Part shown: piece after piece, positions 1 to 12,613 of the stretch | Numbering within the stretch: the first letter of the stretch is position 1 | Layout of the letters: each line of letters opens with the position of its first letter | Notes under the pieces: generated by a model | What the model was told of the DNA's origin: nothing | What the model saw: only the letters and a program-made list of their open reading frames with translations | Database searches by the model: none | Origin: Acridotheres tristis | Lineage: Eukaryota > Chordata > Aves > Passeriformes > Sturnidae | Reading direction: 5' to 3' | Assembly: GCA_037013685.1 (NCBI GenBank) | Contig: CM072905.1 | Coordinates: 11,002,991-11,066,990, forward strand | DNA length: 64,000 bases | Position numbers and translations under genes: made by a program

Positions 1-3000
1 TGTCCCCTGGAATCCACCTGAACCTTCTGCAGACACAACTTTGGCAGGGACTTCCCTGACCCACCCCCTTCCCGGGCTGAGCCACACCTTCCTTTGGGCT
101 GGGTTTGGCTCCTGCCTTCCTCCTGGGACCCTCGGCTGTGCATTGGAGGGGTGATGGGCAGTAGGTCACCCCCATTTTTAGGGTTAACTCCATTCTCCAA
201 ACCCTTGGGCCATCTCTATCCCAGGCTGAGCAGCTCCAGGGGCTGTTGCAGAATTCAGCTCAGAGGAGCTGGGGGAGCAAATCACCAGAGTCAGGTCACC
301 ATCCCAAAAGGGTCGTGGCCGTTTCTGGGATCACTGCATGAGGAACAGAATGGAAAGACGTGTCCCAGCACAGGGCTGCTTGAGCAGAGCCAGTGATGGG
401 GTGATGGGGTCTGCTGAGCCCATCTCCACCCAGACAGGGTGTGCAGGTGTCCCCAGTCCCTGTCCCCCGCACAGGGGGCTCCTGCTGCTCCTCACCCTGC
501 AGCCCCAGGGCCACACTCGCTGTGCCCTCGCCCCTGAGCCCCTGCAGTCCCCCCAGCAGGGGCAGCTCCCAGGGAAGCTGCAGATCCCAGGCTGCAGAGC
601 TGGGCTGGCACCCAGGGGTCACATGCTGGGACACCACGACCCTGGCTGTACAAACAGGGGCACAAGAAGGGGCTCGGTGAGTGTTTCCTTAGCCTGCCCC
701 TTGCCTCACTCCCAGCCCAGCCTAACTGGGCTGAGCAGGGCTGCCTGACTGGTTTCTATCCAGCTCGGCTGGTTTGGCTGTGTCCTCGCTGTTGCTGGCG
801 AGACAAGTGTATTTTCTGGTTTTGCTTGCAGCAGCTTTCATGTGGGATGAGCTGCTCTGCTCCCCAGAGCTCCAGCCTGGGCCTGGGGAGCTGCTGTGCA
901 CTCCCAGATCTGTGCTGGTGCCACCAGGCAGGGCCAAGACCTCCTCACCAGTGACAGCCACAGGGAATGTCCCAGTCCCAGGCCACGTTGTCCCCTGTGT
1001 GGTAGCCCTGGAAAGCCTCAGCACTGCGCTGCCTCCCATGGCTGCACGTGGGATGCTCATCCACGGGGCAGCAGGGCTCCTCAGGCAGCCACAGGCTCTG
1101 CTGCATGCCCAAAACCTGTTTGTCCCAATGCCAGCAAGGCAGAGAATTGGCCTCATCCCTGAGAAGAGAGATCTGCCAGCCCTGGAGGTGCTCAGGACAT
1201 GGCAGGATGTGCACTCAGTGCCTGCCCTGGGTGATGGGGTGGTGGTGGGTCACAGGCTGCTCCTCATGATCTCAGAGGTCTTTTGCATCCTCATGATTAC
1301 GTGGTTCTGTGATTACTCCAAACCTGGCAAAGCTGCTGGAGGTTTTGGGTTTAAGGAGGCTCCTTGCTTGAGCCAGGGGAATGTGCAACAAAGCTAGGAG
1401 TTGGATGCAGATCTCCTAAATCTCCTTTGAGTCTCCTCCACCAGGCCTGCTTTCTTCTGCCAAGTGATGCCAAGGGTCAGTGACAGAGGGGAGAGCAAGG
1501 AACCAAACCCAAGTGTCCCAGCTCCTCCTCCCCTCTGTTTGTTTCCACCAGGTTGACTCGCCACAAATAAAGGATTAATTGAGGCTGTTACAGTTAACTT
1601 GAAAGGGCCCTGCAGCATAAATGTGGGATCCTAAACACAACCAGTTTCAGGTTAGTAATTAGTGCACTTCACTCGTTGCAGGTGCACCCTGGGAGCTCTG
1701 AAACAACTATAGGATCAGCAAGAAAAATATCTGGAAGCAATGGCAGTGATTTGAGAGAGCTCTCTGGCTTGAACACCGATTGGATTGCTGCTGCCTGCCT
1801 TGTCAGAACTGCTCCGTTACTGAAAGCCTTTGGGAATTGGGGCAAAATCCTGACATTACATCTCCAACCTACACAGTCAGGGTCCCCATAATTCCCATAT
1901 TGCAGGTCTGGCTGGAGCCATTCCAATGTGAGCATGGACAGGTCACTTCAGCGTCCTGGGGCTCATTTCTTTCTTCTCTAAAGCAGCAGAGGTGTTCCTG
2001 TGCCTTGGAGGGTGATGGGTGTTTGCACAGAGCTGGGGAAGGACTGCAGGGATAAAATCCCTGTGCAGGGCTCTGCCACCACGGAGCTGGGAGCACTTGG
2101 AGCATTGCTGGGCACCCAACACTGGACAGGAGGAACAGAATAAATCCCAGATCCCACTGAATGCCCCCAGGGCAATCCCTGCTGCTTTGTCAGAGCTTGT
2201 TGAGTTTAATTGGTTAATAAGGAGTCAACTCCTTTCTTCCAGGAGCTGAAACTCCTCCTGAACAGAGACATTGTGGGATGTGATGGGCTTTTGTGGGTTC
2301 CAGGGCAGTTCCTGGGTGGCCTTTGTGCAGAGCTGGGGGCTGAAGGCTCTGCCAGGATGGCATTAGCAACCCTTGGGTGGGAAAGTGAGTTCCTGCAAGG
2401 GTTTTTATTTCTGGGGTTTGCACAGTGCTGTCTTTGTCCCTCTGCTCTCAGCCCCCTATCACCTCTCCTGCTCAGGTCAGCCCTGGAGATGGACACTGGG
2501 ATTTTGGGAACTTTGCTATTCCAATGCTATTCCATTCTTGTGGAGCTGCTGTGACAGTGGCTCAGGCTGCAGTGACCCCAGCGGTGCTGGGGCTGGGGAG
2601 GGGTCCCTGGTGTTGGAGCAGCACCAAGGCAAGAGTTCCCTCACCCTGGGCCTTGCCAGGAGGGGATGTCCCCAGAGCTGTGCCCCAAACCCCTTGTCCT
2701 CGTTCCCTCTTTCTCTGAGTCATCTTCCTGTGGTTTGTGATATTCCAGCCACCCTCATCCGTGATTTCTCAGGAATTCTTCTCTCCCTCCCCATCCCTTG
2801 ACAACCTCCTCTTTCAGGTATGTCCAAAATGAGGCCAAGAGGTTCTGCCTGGACCCCACCACATCCCTTTTGGGAGGTGGCTGTGGTCCCTGTGACCAGG
2901 GCCATGTCCTGCTGGTGGTTGTTTTCCCTGCTCCTTCCCTCACCTGGCTGCCAGTGGAACACCTTTGCATGGCTGAGCTCTGAAGGGTTTTTCAGAGCCT

Positions 3001-3370
3001 CTCCCCTGCCCTGGGAGCACCCAGCTCCCTGCAGGGAGGCAGAAGAGCCCAGTGCATCCCCAGAGGAAGGGCCAAGAGCAGAGGCAGGCAGGACATGTCC
3101 CCAGACACCCACACAAGGGTGGAGGTGACACAGCCCTGCACTCACACCCAGCCCCAGTGTTCTGCACAAGAAGGAATATTCCCACTGCTTCCAAGAGGGA
3201 AAATTCCGGCTGAGGTGACTCATGCCAAATATTTTGATGCTGTGTGCATGAGCAGGGTCTGGCAGGTAGGCTTGGAAAAACAGGAGCAATCTGGTGCAGC
3301 TCCTGCAGGATGCTCTGACCTCCCTCCTGTTGGGTGGTGAGCAGCACCAGGAGTGGCAGAGAAAAATAAA
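1..3370. other. No gene recognised
   Basis: GC-rich single-copy-looking DNA. Open frames up to about 200 codons exist on both strands but none resembles a known family, and no in-phase exon chain was found. An AT-richer patch lies at 1555-1660. Confidence 0.5.
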
Positions 3371-3373
3371 ACC

Positions 3374-3825
3374 ATGGAGCTGCTGGAGAGAGTCCAGAGG
3401 AGGCTCCAGGATGAGCAGAGGGATGGAGGAGCTCTGCTGGGAGGAAAGGCTGGGAGAGCTGGGGCTCCATGGTGATCTGACTGTGACCTTCCAGGACCTG
3501 AAGGAGCTACAGGAAAGATGGGGAGAGACTCTTTAAAAGGGATGGAGGGACAGGACACAGGGAATGGCTTCAGACTGACACAGGGCAGGGCTGGATGGGA
3601 TATTGGGCAGGAATTGTTCCCTGGGAGGGTGGGCAGGCCCTGGCACAGGGTGCCCAGAGCAGCTGTGGCTGCCCCTGGATCCCTGGCAGTGCCCAAGGCC
3701 AGGTTGGACACTGGGGCTTGGAGCAGCCTGGGACAGTGGGAGGTGTCCCTGCCATGGCAGGGGTGGCACTGGGTGGGCTTTGGGGTCCCTCCCAACCCAA
3801 ACCATTCTGGGATTCTGTGGTTTAT
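3374..3825 (+). mobile_element. CR1 LINE 3' fragment, sense on plus strand
   Basis: It shows the standard avian CR1 tail: a GAGAGAGTCCAGAGGAGGCT-type block, the GGTGCCCAGAGCAGCTGTGG segment, GGAGGTGTCCCTGCCATGGC, and the CCCAACCCAAACCATTCTGG end. CR1 is 5'-truncated here, as is usual, and carries no intact reverse transcriptase. Confidence 0.9.
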
Positions 3826-5500
3826 AGTGGTGTGTTGGGCATTTTGTTTTACATAGGGGATGTTGGAAAGAGTAAAGGAAGAGACTTCAGGAGTCTGAGC
3901 CAGCCTTGAGCAGCCAGAGCTTGGCTGAGGCTCGGTTACAAAACCAAAGGCAACAGAATAAATCACCCACGATGGAAATAATGTTCCTGAGTGGGCATTT
4001 GGTGCAAGGAGAGGGGGAAGGTGAGGGTCTGCAGCAGCCCCTGTGATGCCAGCAGGGCTGGGTGTCCCCAGGGTGGGTGGCAGCTGTCCCACAGCAGGGA
4101 GCTTAGCTGCCCACAAAGGGCACTGGGCATCTCCTCCCCAGGACAAGATCAGAGCTGCCAAGGAACAGGGGAGGGGGCACCACAGAGGGGCCCTAAAGAG
4201 CTCCTGTGTGACAGCCTGTGGCAGCTGGGACCCCCTTTCACTTTCCAGGGGGAATTTCCCCATGGACACTTGCCCTGTGTTCTCCAAGGGGCAGCAAATG
4301 GCCCAGGAGCTGTTGGTTGGTTGGTGAGACCCAGGGCAGACACTGACAGTGACCCAGGACAGTGACACCCATGGCCTGGCTGAGCCCAGGACACAGCCAA
4401 GCTGTGCTGGAGCATTGAAATCCCCAGGGGAAGAGAAAGCAGCGTGGATAATTCATGTCTTTATTCTCAGAGAGCCAATATCACTGAAACCTGCTTGACA
4501 AACTGCCCCCTCAGGACTGCAGAAATACCTTTTCCATCTGCAAATGGGCTGTTAATAGGAGAAGGTTTAGAGGCTCCAAATGCACTCCTGGAGAATTTGA
4601 TAAAAGTGTGTGGGAGCAAAGTCCAGAGCCTGAGCTAATACCTCTCTGCTGGATCAGAAACACTCGTCTAGACTCTGGCAGGATGCAAACAGTGCCAGAG
4701 CTACTGCTGGGGAGGCTCAGGAGCTGCTGGGCCACTGCCCCAGCACTGCTGGCTCTTTAGCAGGGGCTCTTTATACCCGGTGGGGACATGGCTAAAGCTC
4801 GGTGATTCATAAGACAAAAATCTGGTCTAGAGGATAGATGGTGTTGCTTCAGCACTGGAAAATCTAAGATAAAGGCCAGAAATATTTTAAACTGAACTCC
4901 AGCAAGCACAGAGATAGGGAAGGACGTTAGGGCTTCTTGCATGTGCCAAAAATAGAGCACATCAAGGAAAACAGCCTGGAACAATGGTGCAGGAAAAGCT
5001 TATCTCCAGGAGCAAAGTAGCACAGGTTTCTTTATATTGCCTGAAAAAAAAAAAAACAACAAAACAAAAAACAAAAGAAAACAGAACCATGACCTTGTTC
5101 TAGATCCTGATTCTCAGCTTTCCAAAACAGCTCTCCCAGAGCCACCAGAGCTGCTGAGGGTGGAGCTGGCTCACCTGGCCAGGCAGGGCTGGTCCACATG
5201 TCAGTGCTGGTGCAGTTCAGTAGAGAGAAGTGGAAATGCAGAATTTAATCTTCATTGCCACGGCTCCATAAATGGGAGCAACCTGAGGAGCCCCGTGGTG
5301 AAATCAGCCCTGGGGCCAGTGCAGGCAGCTCCCAAATGCTGGGGAGTGCCAGAGCTGATGCCATGGGCAGGGTGAGGTGTGTGAGCTGGCAGCAAAGGCA
5401 AAGCAAGGTCCTGCTCCAATCTCAGTCAGGATCTGCCACAGCTTCCCGAAAAATCTCTGGTCACACCTACCTGCAGACAGTGATGCTCATCTGGAGGGTG
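3826..5500. other. No gene recognised
   Basis: Mixed-composition spacer between the CR1 fragment and the solo LTR. It has an A-rich run at 5044-5081 and nothing else identifiable. Confidence 0.5.
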
Positions 5501-5506
5501 CTGCAG

Positions 5507-5904
5507 TGTTACACACAAGTAGAGATATTATAAAATAAAGGCCCTATAAAATATAGTTTAGGGCCTGTAGTCTAGCTAAACTAGCAGTTAGCTTGTAAAT
5601 TCCCATGTAAAAAATCATAAGAAGCAGTTAGCACAAGAAACTATTCTAGTAAGAGAACCATTTACACCTGTAATAAACAAGAAATCTGTCTCATAAGAAT
5701 CAGTGAACAAAACATGTAAACTAAGATTAGAAAGATTTTACATACGTACACCATAGCCATTTACCAACCAATAAACTGTCAATGTATTGTTAGCCAATTA
5801 AGTCTAACACCGTGCCTTCTGATATTTCCTATAAATATGAGCTTTGTGAATAAATTGGCTTTTTCTACATGAGGAAACTGAGTCCCATCTGCTTTACTGC
5901 AACA
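5507..5904 (+). mobile_element. Solo LTR of an endogenous retrovirus, 398 bp, with 6-bp target-site duplication
   Basis: The element begins TGTTAC and ends GCAACA, giving TGTT/AACA terminal inverted repeats, and is bracketed by CTGCAG at 5501-5506 and 5905-5910. Inside, a TATA box (TATAAATA, 5830-5837) is followed by AATAAA (5849-5854) near the 3' end, which sets the plus orientation. The element is AT-rich in a GC-rich neighbourhood. A 6-bp duplication is typical of the beta/alpha (ERVK-like) class. No internal retroviral sequence flanks it, so it is a recombined solo LTR. Confidence 0.85.
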
Positions 5905-6572
5905 CTGCAGGAGGCACCCCTGGCTCACTTCTCTGGGTGGGGGCCTGGAAAATCACCAAACCCTTCTGCAAACCTGAGAGGATGGCAGCAGCAGGTCAGG
6001 CACCGAGGCAGGAAGGGACAAACACAATCTGAGAGAGGTTTGGGTGGGATGGGGTGGGATGGAGAGCAGTGGGGCTGGTGGGAGGGTGGGATGCACAGGG
6101 AGCTGCTGGTGGGGTGGGATGGAGGGGGCTGCTGCATCCCAGGAGGGCTGGTGGCCTGGAGGGGACAAGCAGGTCCTTTGGGCACTCCCTGGCAGCCCAG
6201 GGTGGGTGTGGCTGTGGTTCAGGCTGTGAGCAGGACAGGGAGAGCTCCGTGCCAGCAGCCCTGGGCAGGATGTGGCTTTGCCATCGCTCGTCTGGGGTGT
6301 GGGCAGAGGTGGGAGGGACACGAGGAACTGCCCAGGGGACACTGCAGGGTACCCACACCCCTGGGCAAGGTGGGCAAGGGAGCCTCTGGCTTTGGGATGT
6401 GCAGGAGCAGATCCACGGGTCCGTGGGGCCCTTGGCTCCGTGCTGGGCAGAGCAGGGTCCATCAGGCTCTGTCCTGTCCTGGGCTGGGCAGGGCTGCAGG
6501 TTTGAACCTGCTGGGCCTTTAATTGCTCCAGCCCAGCTGAGTGAGTGAGAACTCTCCCTGCCAGCCCCAATC

Positions 6573-7257
6573 CCAGGGATGTACAGAGCTGCCAGGGATG
6601 TACAAAGATCCCATGGATGTACAGAGCTCCCATGGATGTACAGAGCTCCCAGGGATGTACAGAGGTTCCAGGGATGTACAAAGATCCCATGGATGTACAG
6701 AGCTCCCATGGATGTACAGAGCTCCCAGGGATGTACAGAGGTTCCAGGGATGTACAAAGATTCCATGGATGTACAGAGCTCCCATGGATGTACAAAGATC
6801 CCATGGATGTACAGAGCTCACATGGAAGTACAGAGCTCCCATGGAAGTACAGAGCTCCCAGGGATGTACAGAGCTCCCATGGATGTACAGAACTCCCAGG
6901 GATGTACAGAGCTGCCAGGAATGTACAGAACTCCCATGGATGTACAGAGCTCCCAGGGATGTACAGAGCTACCAGGAATGTACAGAGCTCCCATGGATGT
7001 ACAGAACTCCCAGGGATGTACAGAGCTCCCAGGGATGTACAGAGCTCCCATGGATGTACAGAGCTCCCAGGGATGTACAGAGCTCCCATGGATGTACAGA
7101 GCTCCCAGGGATGTACAGAGCTGCCAGGAATGTACAGAGCTCCCATGGATGTACAGAACTCCCAGGGATGTACAGAACTCCCATGGATGTACAGAGCTCC
7201 CAGGGATGTACAGAGCTCCCAGGGATGTACAGAACTCCCAGGGATGTACAGAGCTTC
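6573..7257. repeat. 19-bp minisatellite, about 36 copies
   Basis: Units such as GGATGTACAGAGCTCCCAT and GGATGTACAGAGCTCCCAG. In the left part four units form a 76-bp higher-order repeat (AAAGATCC recurs at 6604 and 6680). Because 19 is not a multiple of 3 and no unit holds a stop in any frame, the array is open in all three frames on both strands, which produces long false open frames. Confidence 0.97.
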
Positions 7258-9532
7258 CAGCTGCTGGCAGACACAGCCTCTCACAGGCTGTGCAGGGTGG
7301 GACAGGGACCATGGGCAACATGGGGACAATGTGAGGTGTCCCTGGGCCCCAGGCTGCAGAGACCAGCTTGGGATTTGCTTCTCTGGGCTGGGGTGATGCT
7401 CAAGGGACACTTGCTGCAGTCAGGACACCACAGAAACCCTGGCGAGTGCACTATCGTGAGGATTGTGTAAATATTGTGATTAACTTCACCCTGAATCTAC
7501 ATGGAAGGGAGATTTTTATCACATTTACTGACAAAACAGCTTTTTTTTTTTTTTTTCGGGCAGGGAGGAGGAGGATGAGTAACTGCTAGAAAAGAATTCC
7601 TACAGTGATCTCACAGCAGATGAAAGCAGCCAGATAGGAGCTGCTGCTGCCTGGAGCAAGGGGACAACCACCTCCAACAAGTGCTGAGCATGGAGGACTC
7701 ACAGTTCCTGGTGACTGGGACACGTTTGGGATTCCTGTCTGTCTGACACAGGAGCACAGGGCAGCACAAGGATGTGTCCAGCCCCTGGGCAGTTCCAGGG
7801 CAGCACAAGGACGTGTCCAGCCCCGTGTCCAGCCCTGGGCAGTTCCAGGCTCTGGCTGCCTCCTCCAGCAGCTCCCAGGGTTCATTTGAAGGGCTGGGGC
7901 TGGATCCCTGTGTGTTGGCTGCCAGGGTGTCCCTGGAATTGGCACAGCCTGGGAATAGCCCTGCACTGGGCTGGGTTGGGGGGTTCCTCTGCCCCCACTG
8001 CCAGAATTCCCCAGGGAGCTCCGTGGAGGGGACAGCAGGTGCCCAAAGGCTGGAGGAAGACCGTGACTCATGAAGATGGGATGGGTGGCATTTCCCACAG
8101 GAAAGCCATGGCAGGGGACTCTGGAGGAGGCTGGAAACAGGGAACAGATCCAGAGCTGAGGCATCACCAGGGCCTGGATCGGCCCAGGGGTGTGGAGGAG
8201 ACAGGACTGTAAAGCTTCACACCTCATCTGCATCGCCAGCCCCGGGACTGCCAAACCCTGCCCGGGGGGATCCCGCAGCATCCGCAGGGAGGATGGGCTG
8301 GGATGCAGGGGAATGGCAAAAACCTCACCCCACTGCACCCACGGGGCACCCAGGGGCCCACCCTACAAAACCTCGTACACGTCCTGTGGCCCCGCTTTCC
8401 TGTTCTAAAATAGCTCACATTCACCTTTATTTCCTCTGCAGAACCCAGCTGCCAGCACGGCCAGGGACAGCTGTGGCTCCGAGGCCACAGGGACCTGGTG
8501 GCTTTGAATCTCCTCTGTAGTTTAAACGTCAGCGAGTGATTTACAGGAAAGACCTCAGTGTGCCTTTGGTTCTGAATAGAAGAATGGATTTAATGGAAAT
8601 ATGGTTCAGGGCATGAAAAGGTGTTGGGGCAAAAAAATTAAACATTTGGTAAGTTCTCCAAAAGCAGAAGTTAAACCATTTTTTCCCAAGGAGTTTTCTT
8701 AAGGGGAAATTTGCTTCCACCTCAATCCAACAAAAACACGGAGGCATCTTCTGGTGCAGTTTCTGTGCATTTTATCCCTGGAGGAGTGAGACAGAGATGA
8801 GTGCAGTGGAGAGGAGTTGGGGACACTCGGGGGCTGCCTGTCCTGCAAACAGCCCACAGGGTCTGCAGCAGGACCTGGGACAACTCTGGGCTTTGTCTCT
8901 GCTGGAAGAAAAGGCATCCTCAGCACACGGGGGTGCAGCGGGCCAGCCTTGCTGGCGAATTTAACATTTCTGGGCAAGGTGCTGCTCCTTTCCCCGTGGC
9001 TGTCTGGGGTGTGCTGGCTGTGCAGCCCCGGGGACACGGCAGTGAAAGCTGTCCCAGGGTGTCCGCGGGTGGCACCGGCACATCCCGCGGGTCCGGATGG
9101 CTGGAATGTCACCGGAATGTCACCGGAATGTCACCGGAATGTCACTGGAATGAATGCCACTGGAATGCCACTGGAATGTCACCGAGCTGCCCCGGGGATC
9201 AGGGGGTACATCCCCATATCCACAGTCCCCATTTATTGCACAAGCCCTGCTTGGTAAGAGATGGCCGAGGTAAGGGCAGGGACCAGCCCTGCCCGGGAGT
9301 GCTGGCACGGAAGTCTGTCCTGAGAGGCGACCCACGGGACTGCTGCCTTGGAGTCTGCAACCCCCCAAAAAACCCCAAAACCCCCACAGGCTGCAGAGCT
9401 TTGGCAAGGAAACAAAGAGAGCTGTGCCAAAGCAGGCAGGGGATGGGCACTGCCCCATCTTCAGCCCTGGCATAGGCAAAGAGGGGAGGAAGGGGAAAAT
9501 GAGATTTCCAGCCAGCCCCAGCCAGGGGACTC
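7258..9532. other. No gene recognised; short 12-bp repeat inside
   Basis: Contains a T-run at 7542-7556 and a short array of GGAATGTCACC-type units at about 9108-9181. No coding exon is supported. Confidence 0.5.
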
Positions 9533-9828
9533 CTTCAGCTCCCTAAAAAGTGGCAAGGTGAGAGTCGGGCTCCTGGCCCAGTGACAGGCCAGGGGGAAGT
9601 GTTTGCACCGGGGCAGGGGCAGATTGGATGTTAGGAAAAGTTTCCTTGCTGAGAATGGTCAAGCAGTGGATCAGGCTCCTCATGGAAGTGCTGGAGTCAC
9701 CATCCCTGGGAACGTCCACAAAACAAGTGCATGTGGCACTTTGTGCTGTGTTTAGTGGCACAGTGGGGTCAGTCAAAGGCTGGACTTGATCTTGGAGGTC
9801 TTTCCCCACTTTATTGATTCTGTGACCC
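9533..9828 (+). mobile_element. CR1 LINE 3' fragment, sense on plus strand
   Basis: Diagnostic CR1 blocks: GATTGGATGTTAGGAAAAGT, GGAGTCACCATCCCTGGGAA, GTTTAGTGGCACAGTGG, and the end GGACTTGATCTTGGAGGTCT ... GATTCTGTGA. This is a different subfamily tail from the element at 3.4 kb. Confidence 0.9.
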
Positions 9829-11340
9829 CAAACAGACCTGTTGGATCCTCCCTGCACATCTGCTGTGCTGCACAGAGCCCTTTGGTCCCCTGGGGTGGAT
9901 CCCTTGTGACATCCCCGGGTTGGGCTGTGCTAACAGGGTCACTTCATGCAAACACTGAGGATTTCCATCATCCCTGGTCAACAACAGACCAGGAACAGCT
10001 GACACAGCTCCCTCATCACTTTCCCACTTTACTGCAGGGTGCATTTTTTCTGCAGGGTCAGCAAGCCCCACTGGGGGATACCCTGGGAGAGGTGTGGGGG
10101 GCAGAGGAGGAGGGGGCAGGGAGGGACACCCCCTTCTCTGGGCAGCAGGAACCCCTCCATCCCCATCCTCTGCTCAGCACAGCTCTCCCCACAGTCAGGA
10201 ATCCCTGTCACAGTCCCCTTAGTGCTCACAGAGAGGGAACCTCTCCATCTTCCACCCAGGTTCAGGAGCTCTGAGCAAGGCTTGCAGTTGGATGGGGCTT
10301 CCTGGAGTCTGGCTCAGGTGCTCTGCTCCCACTGTTCCCATTAAAATTAATAATTCCTGACTATCCTAGAAATCTGGACTGGAGTCACAGGGGTGCTTTG
10401 GAAAGTCTGGGACCCCTCATCAGTTTTGGCCCAGGTATATTCTCAGAATTAATGAGTTTTGGTGGCTGTTTTCTCTCTGCCATGCTGTTTGCCTCCAGCC
10501 TGCAGTGCCCCAAGAGCAAGGAGCTCCTCATCAGTTTAGAGAGAAAGTCAATTTAGTGCAGTAATTGCTGCCTGGGGAGCATGTTTGACCATGGCTCCAG
10601 GGTCCAATGCCCTGATTGTCACATGTGGGAACCCTTCCCCTTCATGCCAGGGCTCCCTGGTGTCACCCCTTCCCCTGGGGACAGGTGATGTGCTATTGGG
10701 GGTGCAAACCAACACCCCAGGGGTGTGCAGACAACTCCAGGCTCAGCTGTGCTCCAGCCGTCTCCCTGCACTCACAGCCTGGCTGCCCACCCCACTTCTG
10801 CTCCATGGCCATTCCCAGATTCCAGCCCTCCCTCCCTTCACTCCTGGAGAGTCCCTCACTCTGTCCTGTGGCTGCCCCTGCTCCCCCCAAGGAAAGAATG
10901 CAGCTTTGCAAAAGCAAGGCAGGAACAAAGCAGAAAAAGAGCAGTTTGGTATTATTTTCTTTTCTGGGCCATTTTGAATTAATTAAGGAATGTGATCTAA
11001 ACTATAAATACCCTCCTTCACGTATGATTTATGGCCTGTTTGTTCTGGATTGGTATGTGCTTAATCTCTAATTGTGAGCCCACCATCTGTTTTTATTGAT
11101 CTGCTTGCCAGGAGAGTTATTGCTCTCCTTGGCCTTATATGGGAAAATTAGGTATGTGGTGAGGAAGCCAGAGCCAGGGCTGCCCTGACGTCAGCCTTGG
11201 AGCTGCTTGGGACTGTGCTTCCCAAACTGCTCCAGCCCCGTGCTCCTGCCAGGCTCCTGCTCCGTGTGAAACTGCAGCTCAGGGCCCCAGAGAGCCCCAG
11301 CATCTGCAGGGGCATCATCTCATCCCAGACCTTCAGCACC
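9829..11340. other. No gene recognised; AT-rich island at 10970-11150
   Basis: The AT-rich stretch around 10970-11150 (TTAATTAAGG, TATAAATACC, TTATGATTTATG-like words) stands out from GC-rich flanks and looks like a candidate conserved non-coding element. There is no exon evidence. Confidence 0.4.
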
Positions 11341-11350
11341 AATCCCCCCC

Positions 11351-11411
11351 ATCCCATCCCATCCCATCCCATCCCATCCCATCCCATCCCATCCCATCCC
11401 ATCCCATCCCA
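11351..11411. repeat. (CCCAT)n microsatellite
   Basis: About 12 tandem CCCAT pentamers. A diverged spacer with repeated CAGCATCAATCC words separates it from a second array at 11533. Confidence 0.97.
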
Positions 11412-11532
11412 GCTCCCTCAGCATCAATCCCCCCAGCCCATCCCAGATCCTCAGCACCAATCCCCTCATCCTATCTCAATTCCTCAGCATCAATCCCCCA
11501 GCTCATCCCAGCTCAAATCAGCATCAATCCTC

Positions 11533-11587
11533 CCATCCCATCCCATCCCATCCCATCCCATCCCATCCCATCCCATCCCATCCCATC
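11533..11587. repeat. (CCCAT)n microsatellite, second array
   Basis: About 11 tandem CCCAT pentamers, followed by a 24-nt A-run at 11635-11658. Confidence 0.97.
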
Positions 11588-12589
11588 TCCCTCAGCATCA
11601 ATTCTTTCACTGCCCAGAATGAGTTTGCTCTTCCAAAAAAAAAAAAAAAAAAAAAAAAGAAGGTGAAAAGAAGAGCCTGGCGTGGCCTTGGTGTTTTTGG
11701 CTGTAAATCAGGATTCTGCCAGCCCAGCCTGAGTGCTTTCAATGGTGGGAGTGTCTCCATGAGAAAACAGGATTTATTCCTGGGACCTGCAGGGCTCGGG
11801 TGTGTTATTAAGTGGAGAGATAATAGAGCCCGAGCCCAGCCCGTGTGCTCTGCATGGCCAGAGCAGGGAGGGGAGGATAAGAGCTCCCAGGAACTTTTTG
11901 AGGCTTAAATGAACATTTTGAGACTTAAAGGAAGCCCGTGGGTTTGAAGGAAGAAGTGCAAAGCTGGGAAGCAGAGAAAGGCAGTGACAGCACCACAAGG
12001 GAGCTGCCCCCAAAGCAAGGGGGTCTCTGTCCCCTGCACCTGGTCCCAGTGGGGCCAGATGATCGCTCTGGCTCCCAGACCCAGCTGGGCTGTGGTGGGA
12101 GCCCCAGGGAGGGTGGGTGAGGCTCCTGGGGCACTGCAGGCACCCAGAGCTGCCGTGGCACAGGCTGGGGACGTGCTGGTGCCCAGGACCCCCAGTCCCT
12201 GCCCGGGCTCTGCAGGGACATCCAGGAGACTCAGCCCCTGGGACAGGGACAGAATGGGGACCATCCCCCGTGGGGGTCACACTGAACCCCTGGCCCTGCA
12301 TTTGTATACCCAGCACAAAATGCCTCAGAACACATTTGCAGCCAGGAAGGAGCTGCTGTAATTTGCTCAGTCTCCCACATCCTCCCGTGGTTATTATTTT
12401 AAGCCATTTCCCTGATTTCAGGGCCTGGTCTGGAGATCCCCATTCCCAGACTGACTGATGCCTGCGATGACAGAATTTCTGCTGTTGGGCAAATTAATTT
12501 CCCATGGGATTGTGGCCTAATACATAAATATAAAACTGACACATTTTTACTGGGTTGAAAGGAAAATAGCTCCAGCTCCAGCTCGCATG

Positions 12590-12613
12590 AGATAAGGCTC
12601 ACAGGAGATAAGG
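12590..12613 (+). promoter_or_regulatory. Paired GATA-factor motifs
   Basis: AGATAAGG occurs twice, 16 bp apart (12590-12597 and 12606-12613), inside an AT-rich patch (12460-12620) within GC-rich DNA. Spacing and context suit a GATA-factor enhancer, but this is motif-level evidence only. Confidence 0.3.

Noticed and set aside
3220..4368. 382-codon minus-strand open frame
   Set aside because: It runs antisense through a CR1 tail and GC-rich DNA, and has no recognisable domain.
5953..7470. Long open frames on both strands (up to 485 codons) with MYRAPRDVQ- or SSVHPWELCT-like repeats
   Set aside because: Artefacts of the 19-bp minisatellite, which is open in all six frames.
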